A stretch of DNA of 48,752 bases from Deltaproteobacteria bacterium. GTDB lineage: Bacteria; Desulfobacterota; WTBG01; CAIYCZ01; CAIRTM01. A program made the position numbers and the translations under genes. The notes beneath the pieces were generated by a model that worked only from the letters and a program-made list of their open reading frames with translations, was not told the DNA's origin and did not search any database. Position 1 is the first letter of the stretch. Every line of letters starts with the position of its first letter. The stretch is taken from NCBI GenBank assembly GCA_024276465.1, contig JAJRXD010000050.1, positions 1-48,752 on the forward strand, in the 5' to 3' direction. Below are positions 41,222-48,752 of the stretch, piece by piece.

Positions 41222-43891
41222 ATGGCAAAGCATGTATACTTCTTCGGAGGAGGAAAAACAGAAGGTAAAGCGGAAATGAAGGAACTGTTAGGAGGTAAGG
41301 GTGCCAATCTGGCGGAAATGTCCAATCTGGGAATGCCGGTTCCAGCAGGTTTTACAATTACCACAAATGCCTGCGATCTTTTTTACAGGAACAGAAAAGA
41401 ATGGCCGAAAGGCCTGATGGATCAGGTGCGGGCAAACCTGAAAAAGCTTGAAAGTGTCATGGGTGCAAAACTTGGGGACCCTGAAAATACTCTTCTTGTG
41501 TCTGTACGTTCAGGTGCGGCAGCATCCATGCCCGGAATGATGGATACGGTTCTTAATCTGGGACTCAACGAGGCGGTTGTAGAGGGCCTTGCAGAAAGGA
41601 CTGGAAACGAACGATTTGCCTGGGATGCCTACCGCCGGTTTATCCAGATGTTCGGCGATGTGGTAATGAATGTGTCCCATGGTGATTTTGAGCATATTAT
41701 GGAGGAAAAGAAACAAAGGGTTAAAGCCAGAGTGGATACAGACCTTTCCACCGAGGACCTTAAGGACATTGTCAGAAAATATAAGGCTGTGTACAGGAAG
41801 AGAACAAAAGAGAGCTTTCCGGATGATCCGCTGGAACAGCTTCTTAAATCCATAAATGCAGTATTTGAATCATGGAACAATGACCGTGCTATAACCTACA
41901 GAAGGCTCAATGATATAAAGGGTCTTCTTGGCACAGCAGTTAATGTGCAGGCCATGGTTTTTGGCAACATGGGGCTTACATCAGGTACAGGTGTTTGTTT
42001 CAGCAGGAACCCTTCAACCGGTGAAAACAGGTTCTACGGCGAATACCTTATGAACGCTCAGGGAGAAGATGTTGTTGCGGGTATCAGAACCCCTCAGCCC
42101 ATAAAAACCCTTTCAAAAAAGAACCGCAGGATATACACCGAGCTTGTATCCATAAAAAACAGGCTGGAAAAGCACTACAGGGACATGCAGGACCTGGAGT
42201 TTACCATACAGGAGGGGAAGCTCTACATACTTCAGACCCGTGCAGGAAAGCGTACGGCAGCAGCAGCATTGAAAATTGGTGTTGATATGGTAAAGGAGCG
42301 ACTCATCACAAAAGAAGAGGCTCTTATGAGAATAGAGCCGGAGCAGCTTGACCACCTTCTTCACCCGGCTTTTGACCCTGGTGATGAAAAAAAAGCTGTC
42401 AGGATTACAAAGGGACTGCCTGCTTCCCCTGGCGCTGCAACAGGCAGAATTGTTTTTAATGCACATGATGCCGAGGCATGGGCATCCAGAGGAGAAAAGG
42501 TTATTCTGACCCGGATTGAAACTTCCCCCGAAGATATTTCAGGGATGAATGTTGCCGCGGGAATTTTAACTTCAAGGGGCGGCATGACCTCCCATGCTGC
42601 TGTTGTGGCACGTGGAATGGGACGGTGCTGTGTGGCTGGAGCAGGAGACCTTGTCATAGACTATAAGACTAAAAAGGTAAAAGCAGGTACTACTGTTTTA
42701 AAAGAGGGTGATTATGTTTCCATTAACGGCTCAACCGGAAATATTTATGCTGGCCGGATAAAAACAGTTGAGGCAAAACTTTCAGGGGACTTTCTTACAC
42801 TTATGAAATGGGCTGATGCTACCCGCCGCCTTGGTGTGAGAACCAATGCTGATACGCCGGGTGATTCTCAGACTGCTGTGAAGTTCGGTGCAGAAGGTAT
42901 AGGGCTTTGCCGCACAGAGCATATGTTCTTTGAAGGAGACAGGATTACTGCTGTACGCAAGATGATCCTTGCAGACGATACAGCCAGCAGAGAGGCTGCC
43001 CTCAGGGAGCTTCTTCCTTTGCAGAGAAAGGATTTCGAGGGCATATTCAGGGCCATGAAGAACCGTCCTGTAACCATAAGGCTGATTGATCCCCCACTTC
43101 ACGAGTTTGTGCCCCATGATGAGCCTTCACAGAAAGAGATGGCGAAGGTCCTTAAAGTGCCCCTTCAAAAGATTAAGGCAAAGGTTGCAGAGCTTCACGA
43201 GTTTAATCCAATGCTTGGTCACAGGGGATGCCGGTTAGGAATAACATATCCTGAAATAATCAGAATGCAGGCCCGCGCAATAATAGAGGCAGCAATCAAC
43301 GTAAAAAGAATGCGGATCAGGGTTCAGCCTGAAATCATGATTCCGCTTGTCGGAGAATACGGTGAAATCAGTTTCTGTAAACAGGTCATAAAGGAAACCA
43401 TCAATGAAGTATTTAAAAAGAAGAAGACAAAAGTGGCTTATCTGGTCGGCACAATGATCGAGGTTCCAAGGGCAGCACTTATTGCTGATGAGATAGCAAA
43501 AGAGGCTGAGTTCTTCTCCTTCGGGACAAACGATCTTACCCAGATGACATGCGGATTCAGCCGTGATGATGCGGGAAAGTTTTTAAAGGAGTATGTTGAA
43601 AAGGGTATTTTTGAAAAAGATCCCTTCCAGGTTCTTGATCAGGAAGGTGTTGGGCAGCTGATTGAAATGGGTATTAAAAAGGGTAGGAGCACAAGGAAAA
43701 ACCTGAAAATCGGGATCTGCGGCGAGCATGGCGGCGAGCCTGGTTCTGTTGAATTCTGCCACAGGGCTGGAATGGACTATGTGAGTTGTTCGCCTTTCAG
43801 GGTGCCGATTGCACGCCTTGCTGCTGCCCAGTCAGTTATAAAGGAAAAACGGATGATGAAAACAGGGCGAAAAATGTTTCGTCCAGTGTAG
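41222..43891 (+). CDS. ppdK: Pyruvate, phosphate dikinase
   Basis: An 889-residue enzyme that interconverts pyruvate, ATP and phosphate with PEP, AMP and PPi, central to gluconeogenesis or PPi-linked glycolysis in anaerobes. The ATP-grasp domain (GGKGANLAEM at residue 23, SVRSGAAASMPGMMDTVLNLG near 96), the phosphohistidine motif GGMTSHAAVVARGMG near 455 and the PEP-binding TIM barrel with the catalytic cysteine in ICGEHGGEP near 830 are intact. GGAGG precedes the ATG. After the normal family end (ARLAAAQ) there is a basic tail of about 19 residues; its last 10 codons and the stop come from a dispersed repeat. Confidence 0.96.
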   Translation: MAKHVYFFGGGKTEGKAEMKELLGGKGANLAEMSNLGMPVPAGFTITTNACDLFYRNRKEWPKGLMDQVRANLKKLESVMGAKLGDPENTLLVSVRSGAAASMPGMMDTVLNLGLNEAVVEGLAERTGNERFAWDAYRRFIQMFGDVVMNVSHGDFEHIMEEKKQRVKARVDTDLSTEDLKDIVRKYKAVYRKRTKESFPDDPLEQLLKSINAVFESWNNDRAITYRRLNDIKGLLGTAVNVQAMVFGNMGLTSGTGVCFSRNPSTGENRFYGEYLMNAQGEDVVAGIRTPQPIKTLSKKNRRIYTELVSIKNRLEKHYRDMQDLEFTIQEGKLYILQTRAGKRTAAAALKIGVDMVKERLITKEEALMRIEPEQLDHLLHPAFDPGDEKKAVRITKGLPASPGAATGRIVFNAHDAEAWASRGEKVILTRIETSPEDISGMNVAAGILTSRGGMTSHAAVVARGMGRCCVAGAGDLVIDYKTKKVKAGTTVLKEGDYVSINGSTGNIYAGRIKTVEAKLSGDFLTLMKWADATRRLGVRTNADTPGDSQTAVKFGAEGIGLCRTEHMFFEGDRITAVRKMILADDTASREAALRELLPLQRKDFEGIFRAMKNRPVTIRLIDPPLHEFVPHDEPSQKEMAKVLKVPLQKIKAKVAELHEFNPMLGHRGCRLGITYPEIIRMQARAIIEAAINVKRMRIRVQPEIMIPLVGEYGEISFCKQVIKETINEVFKKKKTKVAYLVGTMIEVPRAALIADEIAKEAEFFSFGTNDLTQMTCGFSRDDAGKFLKEYVEKGIFEKDPFQVLDQEGVGQLIEMGIKKGRSTRKNLKIGICGEHGGEPGSVEFCHRAGMDYVSCSPFRVPIARLAAAQSVIKEKRMMKTGRKMFRPV

Positions 43892-43950
43892 GGGCGAATC
43901 AACATTCGCCCAGCAAACAGGGCGAAAAATGTTTCGCCCCTACTGGTGTT
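43860..43950. repeat. GGGCGAA palindromic repeat overlapping the ppdK 3' end
   Basis: A direct repeat AACAGGGCGAAAAATGTTTC occurs at 43861 and 43916. Each forms a hairpin (GGGCGAAA/TTTCGYCC), with a third hairpin GGGCGAAT/ATTCGCCC at 43892-43911 between them and outer arms GTGTAGGGG/CCCCTACTGGTGT. The left copy supplies the last ppdK codons and the TAG stop (43889-43891). The remaining gap to 44207 is AT-rich with a TATAAT at 44097 but no matching -35 box. Confidence 0.7.
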
Positions 43951-44207
43951 ACAAAATGGTTCCGTGCCAATACCTAATATATATTCTGTATGGCAACGCA
44001 ATTATTGGAAACATATTGTGCGGAATGAAACTGCATTAAAAACAACAAAAACTGAACTTTTTGAATGTCCGAACTTTTTCTAATTAATTGACAATGTATA
44101 ATTTTTATGGTTGAATTAATGATATTTCCTGCAGCAAGTTGCACGATTCCGATAAGAGGACTTTATTTAAGGAACTTAACCCTGTCAAATAATTATTTGA
44201 TTATGCC

Positions 44208-45458
44208 ATGAAAAGAGATTCTTTTCAAAAGGCCCCAGCTGGCTGTTCCAAGCCATTATTACAGCCTGAATCAATAGATTCTGAGCACTATGATGCTATT
44301 TTAGACTCAGATGCTTCTGACAACACATATGCAGAACAGGAAAATTTTACTGAAAATGCGAAGGGATGCACATCCGGGGATAAAGATATCTGCTCTCTGG
44401 AAGAAGAAATTGCTCTTAAGAATCTTTCCTATAATGAGAACCACAGGCTTATAGAAGAATATAACGCAGCTGTTGAGGCGGATGATCTGGAGCAGGTCAA
44501 TAAGGTTAAATGGAAAATTGTTGTGGCAAACATGTCCCTGATCCGTTATATGGTCAAACCTATTTTTGACAGATACAAATGCAGGGACAATGGAATTGAG
44601 TTTGATGACCTGATGTGTGCAGGCTATGACGGGATAAGGCGGGCTATTAGAACATTTGATCCTGACAAAGGTTCTCTTGGCACTTATGCGGGGTGGTGGA
44701 TTGCCTGTTATACAACAAGGTATGTTCAGGATACTATTCGTACAATGCGTCTGCCTAATTATTTACATGACAAAATACAACAGGTTCGTCAGGCTGAAGA
44801 TTATTTTCTTTCCAAGGGAACAGTGTATCCTGACAGTAAAGAAATTGCCGACAGGTTAGGGTGGGAAGAAAAGGAAGTTATCAGAGTGCAAAAGGCTATT
44901 CAGAGTCCTACTTCCATTGACGCTCCAAAAGCAGAAGGCAGTGACGGCAGTGGTAACCTGCACCATCATTTTCCGGACAAGTCATCAGGTAATCCTGAAA
45001 AGATGGTAGCCACTGAGTCGGAACGCCAATTTATCAGATCTTTGCTGGAAGAGGATTTGAAGAAGGATGGGGGGTTGAACAAAAAGGAGCGGATAATACT
45101 GAAATTGAGATTCGGGATAAAAAGTGACAAAGAAAAAATCTGCTTGAGAATCAAAAATGAAAACAGCGATGCCTCTGTAAAAGAGATGGAAGTGGAATAT
45201 GACGGACAGTTCAAAACTCTTGAAGATATTGGAAAGCTTTTCGGGGCAACCAGGGAAAGGATTCGCCAGATAGAGATGAATGCATTAAAGAAATTCCGAA
45301 AAATATATTACAATAAAGTGCTTAAAAACACCCACCCGTCTCAGGTCACTACAGAGGAGCTTGAAATAATCAAGTCAATACATCACAAAAAGAAACCACC
45401 ATTATCTTTTGATTCTGCAAAAGTATTTAAAGCACTTAGAAATAAACAGTTAGGTTAA
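44208..45458 (+). CDS. Divergent sigma-70 family RNA polymerase sigma factor
   Basis: A 416-residue sigma factor. The first 95 residues are acidic and not recognised (no region 1.1). Region 2 is FDDLMCAGYDGIRRAIRTFDPDKGSLGTYAGWWIACYTTRYVQDTIR (in part) with the WW pair of region 2.3-2.4; region 3 contains DSKEIADRLGWEEKEVIRVQKA; region 4 has LKLRFGI, then TLEDIGKLFGATRERIRQIEMNALKKFRK. Between these two halves of region 4 about 25 extra residues (KSDKEKICLRIK...YDGQF) are inserted, unlike RpoD, RpoS or RpoH. It is probably a group 2-like alternative sigma factor. No good ribosome site supports the ATG, so the start may be further in. It converges with nadE, overlapping by 4 bases. Confidence 0.88.
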   Translation: MKRDSFQKAPAGCSKPLLQPESIDSEHYDAILDSDASDNTYAEQENFTENAKGCTSGDKDICSLEEEIALKNLSYNENHRLIEEYNAAVEADDLEQVNKVKWKIVVANMSLIRYMVKPIFDRYKCRDNGIEFDDLMCAGYDGIRRAIRTFDPDKGSLGTYAGWWIACYTTRYVQDTIRTMRLPNYLHDKIQQVRQAEDYFLSKGTVYPDSKEIADRLGWEEKEVIRVQKAIQSPTSIDAPKAEGSDGSGNLHHHFPDKSSGNPEKMVATESERQFIRSLLEEDLKKDGGLNKKERIILKLRFGIKSDKEKICLRIKNENSDASVKEMEVEYDGQFKTLEDIGKLFGATRERIRQIEMNALKKFRKIYYNKVLKNTHPSQVTTEELEIIKSIHHKKKPPLSFDSAKVFKALRNKQLG

Positions 45459-47101
45459 AAATCATACTTTGCTGCAATCATCATCCTTCTTCCCATTCCA
45501 AAAGCCTTTGAAGTCACCTTCAGTCCAGGGGCAGCCTGCCTCCTTTTATACTCATTTTTATTAACAGCTCTGATTACCCATTTTACAATTTCACGATCAA
45601 AGTTCATGCTGAGGATATCCTGTAAAGATTTGCCTTCATCCACATAACAGTAAAGGATCTGGTCAAGGAGATCATATGGAGGTAATGTGTCAAGGTCTTT
45701 TTGATCAGGCTTTAGTTCTGCTGACGGCGGCTTTTCTATTATCTTTTTCGGGATAACCTCTTTTTTTCTGTTAATGTAATGGGCCAGTTTGTACACCATT
45801 GTTTTGGGCACGTCGGAAATCACGCTGAGCCCACCAGCCATGTCCCCGTACATGGTACAGTAGCCGACTGCAAGCTCGCTTTTATTGCCTGTTGAAAGCA
45901 AAAGGTGTCCAAACTTGTTGGAAAGAGCCATTAAAATGTTTCCCCGGATTCTGGCCTGAATGTTTTCCTCGGTAATATCCGGCCGGCATCCCCTGAAATG
46001 TTCCCGGAGAGTTTCAAGGAAAGAAGAATATATGGGCGAGATTGGTATTACCTTGAAGCTGATCCCTAAGTTTTCAGCAAGTTTTCGGGAGTCTTCTATG
46101 CTTCCTTTTGAGGAATAGGGGCTGGGCATGGAAACGCCAAGGATATTTTCTTTTCCAATGGCAGCCTTTGCCAGGCAGCAGGTAACAGCAGAATCAATGC
46201 CCCCCGACAAGCCCAGAACAGCCTTTGAGAAGCCGCACTTTTTTACATAATCTCCGATGCCCATCACAAGCGCCTTACAGACACTTTCGGTTTTCCCCTG
46301 CACGGCAAAGGTTCCGGTTTTCCCGGCAAGGCTTAAATCAACAGTTTTTACATGCTCCTTAAAAGACGGAAAGACCTCTAAAGGCGTGCCATTCATGTCA
46401 ATACACATGCTCCTGCCGTCAAATATCAGCTCATCATTGCCTCCTACCTGGTTGACAACCACAAATGGCACCCTGTATTTTTTTGCATGGCTTTTGACAA
46501 TGTTGCAGCGTATCTCCTGCTTTCCCATTTGAAACGGAGAGGCTGAAATGTTAATAATGACGGTAGCTCCTTGACGTGCCAGATGTTCTATGGGGTCAAA
46601 GGGGTAATGCCGGTGTTTCCACAACTGAGGATCGTTCCAGGCATCCTCGCAAACAGATATCCCAAGCATCTCGCCCTTGAACAATACTGTCCGGATGTCA
46701 GGGGCCGTGTCAAAGTAGCGTGCTTCATCAAAAACATCATATGTTGGAAGAAGTGATTTGTGCTGGCTGAAAAGTTTTTCCCCCTGGTATATCAAAACAG
46801 CAGAGTTGTAACAGCCATGGCCTGTCTGCCTTTCTGTCAGGGTGGGGGTGCCCACAAGGATGCCTGTATTTGGGTGGTTTGCAGAGGCTTTTGCCAGTTC
46901 ATTCAGGGCTCTGCCAGCCTTCTGGATAAACCGTGGGTTATCAAGAAGGTCCCTTGGAGGGTAACCAGCTAAAAAAAGTTCTGGAAACACTATAAGGTCG
47001 CTTGAATCCCTGCTGTGTCTGGACAGTACATCGAACGCTTTTGACAGGTTTCCGTCAATATCGCCCACCACAGGGTTGAGCTGTGCAAGGGTAATTCTCA
47101 T
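45455..47101 (-). CDS. nadE: Glutamine-dependent NAD+ synthetase
   Basis: A 548-residue two-domain enzyme. The N-terminal nitrilase-type glutaminase has the Glu-Lys-Cys triad in VFPELFLAGYP, HKSLLPTYDVFDE and GISVCEDAW; the C-terminal ATP pyrophosphatase has LGLSGGIDSAVTCCLA and the STGNKSELAVGYCTMYGDMAGG loop. It amidates nicotinate adenine dinucleotide to NAD+ using ammonia channelled from glutamine. Length and motif order are normal. The stop overlaps the convergent sigma-factor stop by 4 bases. Confidence 0.96.
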   Translation of the reverse strand: MRITLAQLNPVVGDIDGNLSKAFDVLSRHSRDSSDLIVFPELFLAGYPPRDLLDNPRFIQKAGRALNELAKASANHPNTGILVGTPTLTERQTGHGCYNSAVLIYQGEKLFSQHKSLLPTYDVFDEARYFDTAPDIRTVLFKGEMLGISVCEDAWNDPQLWKHRHYPFDPIEHLARQGATVIINISASPFQMGKQEIRCNIVKSHAKKYRVPFVVVNQVGGNDELIFDGRSMCIDMNGTPLEVFPSFKEHVKTVDLSLAGKTGTFAVQGKTESVCKALVMGIGDYVKKCGFSKAVLGLSGGIDSAVTCCLAKAAIGKENILGVSMPSPYSSKGSIEDSRKLAENLGISFKVIPISPIYSSFLETLREHFRGCRPDITEENIQARIRGNILMALSNKFGHLLLSTGNKSELAVGYCTMYGDMAGGLSVISDVPKTMVYKLAHYINRKKEVIPKKIIEKPPSAELKPDQKDLDTLPPYDLLDQILYCYVDEGKSLQDILSMNFDREIVKWVIRAVNKNEYKRRQAAPGLKVTSKAFGMGRRMMIAAKYDF

Positions 47102-47277
47102 TTTCAGTCAATCTCCAGGCGTTTGGCCTAACAGCTGAAAGTTTATCTGTTTATCTGTTGCCTGTCAATTAATACTGATGACCTTATAAAAAACCGTCTT
47201 AACCCGGGACTTGATTAATATGACACAAATCTGTTCCTGGGCAGCCTCCTGTATATTTTTTTTAAAAATCCTGATCT

Positions 47278-48752
47278 TTACTGAACAGGCGGACAGTTCG
47301 TCCTGTTATATTGATTTTTCATTATCAGCAGGTCAAAAATATCGACTTTTCCATTACCATCTATGTCTGCATTGCAGGGGGTTGTCTGATTGCAGTCAAT
47401 TCTGCCGTATTCCCCTTTCATTACAAGCAGGTCAAAAATATCAACATTTGCTGGTGACTGGTTAGTATCTATATTAGCATAGCATTCACACGCATCGCCC
47501 ACACCGTTTGCGTTATAATCCTCCTGATTCATCTGGCAGATCTCGCCTGCCTGACATTCAGTATCAGACGTGCATTCAACCCCTGTTCCATACACAACAC
47601 CGCTTGTTGTTGCTGCACAGGAGCCACGTGCAGGACCGTTAGGTGTGTCAGTATCAGGCAGGCCTGAAACAAAGCAATTATCACATGCATCTCCTAAACC
47701 ATCGTTGTCATAATCAGAAGTGCCGCACAGCACACATGTATTATTGTCCTCATCGCAGACTTCCGGCAGTTGGCAGGGTGAACCATTGCCAACACACTGT
47801 CCGGCAGAGCAGGTATCATTGTCAGTGCAGAACAGGCCGTCACTGCAGGGGGTGCCGTCAGTCAGGGGCTGGGCTGTACAGTTATCAATGATATCATCAC
47901 ATATTCCTGAGTTGCACTGGTCAGCAAAGGCAGAGCAGTCTTTTGGAGGCCCGGAAGAGCATGTGCCTGCAGAGCATGTGTCATTGTCAGTGCAGAACAG
48001 GCCGTCACTGCAGGGGGTGCCGTCAGTCAGGGGCTGGGCTACACACTGGTTGGTAATGTCATCACAGACCCCTGAGTTGCACTGATCAGCAAAGGCAGAG
48101 CAGTCTTTTGGAGATCCGGAAGAGCATGTGCCTGCAGAGCAGGTATCATTGTCAGTGCAGAACAGGCCGTCACTGCAGGGGGTGCCGTCAGTCAGGGGCT
48201 GGGCAATGCACTGGTTGGTAATGTCATCACAGACCCCTGAGTTGCACTGATCACCAGCAGCAGAGCAGTCTTTTGGAGATCCGGAAGAGCATGTGCCTGC
48301 AGAGCAGGTATCATTGTCAGTGCAGAACAGGCCGTCACTGCAGGGGGTGCCGTCAGTCAGGGGCTGGGCAATGCACTGGTCAGTAATATCATCACAGACC
48401 CCTGAGTTGCACTGATCACCAGCAGCAGAGCAGTCTTTTGGAGATCCGGAAGAGCATGTGCCTGCAGAGCAGGTATCATTGTCAGTGCAGAACAGGCCGT
48501 CACTGCAGGCCGTGCCGTCAGTCAGGGGCTGGGCAATGCACTGGTCAGTAATATCATCACATATTACTGAGTTGCACTGGTCAGCAGCAGCAGAGCAGTC
48601 TTTTGGAGATCCGGAAGAGCAGACACCCGCAGAGCAGGTGTCATTATCAGTGCAGAACAGGCCGTCATCACAGGGGTTTGTGTTGCTGGTGTACTGGCAT
48701 GCATTAGCCACACAGGCATCATCAGTGCAGGTATTGTTGTCATTGCAGTCAG
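47278..48752 (-). CDS. Cys-rich tandem-repeat surface protein with dockerin-like end, 5' partial
   Basis: The frame stays open to the right edge (DCNDNNTCTDD... precedes the GTG at 48711), so the N-terminus is missing. The visible 490 residues begin with six 55-residue repeats (unit CSDGLFCTDNDTCSAG, then KDCSA..DQCNSG.CDDIT..C.AQPLTDGTP), each with eight or so regularly spaced cysteines. A thrombospondin type 3-like stretch (DYDNDGLGDACDNC and DYNANGVGDACEC) follows, then two Ca-binding loops of dockerin type (NIDTNQSPANVDIFDLLVMKG and ADIDGNGKVDIFDLLIMKN, in part). The many cysteines imply export and disulfide bonding. It could be an extracellular adhesion or scaffold-associated protein; no cohesin is in view. 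The 176-base gap before nadE has nothing recognisable. Confidence 0.85.
   Translation of the reverse strand, partial: DCNDNNTCTDDACVANACQYTSNTNPCDDGLFCTDNDTCSAGVCSSGSPKDCSAAADQCNSVICDDITDQCIAQPLTDGTACSDGLFCTDNDTCSAGTCSSGSPKDCSAAGDQCNSGVCDDITDQCIAQPLTDGTPCSDGLFCTDNDTCSAGTCSSGSPKDCSAAGDQCNSGVCDDITNQCIAQPLTDGTPCSDGLFCTDNDTCSAGTCSSGSPKDCSAFADQCNSGVCDDITNQCVAQPLTDGTPCSDGLFCTDNDTCSAGTCSSGPPKDCSAFADQCNSGICDDIIDNCTAQPLTDGTPCSDGLFCTDNDTCSAGQCVGNGSPCQLPEVCDEDNNTCVLCGTSDYDNDGLGDACDNCFVSGLPDTDTPNGPARGSCAATTSGVVYGTGVECTSDTECQAGEICQMNQEDYNANGVGDACECYANIDTNQSPANVDIFDLLVMKGEYGRIDCNQTTPCNADIDGNGKVDIFDLLIMKNQYNRTNCPPVQ
47821..48680. repeat. Six 165-bp tandem coding repeats
   Basis: The marker string GTCAGTGCAGAACAGGCCGT (last copy with one change) starts at 47821, 47986, 48151, 48316, 48481 and 48646, an exact 165-base period. 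Copies are nearly identical at DNA level, including silent positions, indicating recent duplication or gene conversion. The outermost copies are the most diverged. Confidence 0.92.

Noticed and set aside
44097-44102. Promoter of the sigma-factor gene (TATAAT)
   Set aside because: The only TTGACA lies 3 bases upstream, far too close, and no other -35 match is at a usable distance.
43892-44207. tRNA or small RNA gene in the gap after ppdK
   Set aside because: No cloverleaf or T-loop sequence is visible; the left part is the GGGCGAA repeat and the remainder is plain AT-rich DNA.
47821-48680. CRISPR-like array
   Set aside because: The 165-base period is a multiple of three, the repeats lie in one open frame and encode regular Cys-rich units; there are no unique spacers and no cas genes.

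Overview
The window looks like chromosome of an anaerobic Desulfobacterota (Desulfobacteraceae-like) bacterium. This is inferred from gene content: two tungsten-type aldehyde:ferredoxin oxidoreductases (AORs), two membrane Fe-S proteins of NosR/NapH type, pyruvate phosphate dikinase, a ferritin-like protein, a selenocysteine-encoding gene, and two-subunit glycyl-tRNA synthetase. Base composition is moderate and even, genes are dense, and many short operons have 4-base stop/start overlaps. I saw no phage genes, IS transposase, CRISPR array, rRNA or tRNA.

Layout. 1-7.7 kb: end of a TraB-family membrane protein, a solo AOR with its own strong promoter, a secreted M14 carboxypeptidase, a secreted alpha/beta hydrolase and a lipoprotein with a possible caspase-like fold. 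7.8-12.4 kb: a DsbA-like oxidoreductase whose CPYC motif is encoded as U-P-Y-C through an in-frame TGA with a SECIS-like hairpin, a NosR-like Fe-S membrane protein, small membrane proteins, a YfcE-type phosphodiesterase and a ferritin-like protein. 12.5-16.5 kb: a minus-strand operon MoaD-like protein, AOR, acyl-CoA ligase. 16.6-24.8 kb: a minus-strand envelope operon: TonB-like anchor with a von Willebrand A (vWA) domain, ExbB, ExbD (interrupted by an in-frame TAG), second ExbD, an 828-residue TPR protein and a lipoprotein with a LolA-like C-terminal domain; a MORN-repeat lipoprotein lies upstream. 25-29 kb: FxsA, a Phd/PIN toxin-antitoxin pair, AhpD-like protein, TtcA, DUF192 and a Cys-rich unknown. 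29.4-32 kb: fused NapH/NapG-like ferredoxin with a Tat-exported DUF362 protein. 32.3-47.1 kb: mainly housekeeping genes (methyltransferase, plsY, ahcY, mgtE, recO, glyQ, glyS, ppdK, a divergent sigma-70 factor, nadE). 47.3 kb to the end: a secreted Cys-rich protein with six exact 165-bp coding repeats, thrombospondin-3-like motifs and a dockerin-like end; its start lies outside the window.

The main candidate for an undescribed system is the 16.6-23.7 kb operon. The vWA protein carries the TonB-type N-terminal signature (RRF, then SxxxH in the membrane helix) but has a vWA domain where TonB has its outer-membrane-receptor-binding domain. With ExbB and two ExbD proteins, a periplasmic TPR scaffold and a LolA-like lipoprotein, it reads as a proton-motive-force-driven envelope machine, possibly for moving lipids or lipoproteins. 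The window also shows two possible recoding events: a well-supported UGA/selenocysteine in the DsbA-like gene, and an amber codon in exbD that is either a nonsense mutation or pyrrolysine. Several families of dispersed intergenic repeats recur, one of which has supplied the last codons of ppdK.
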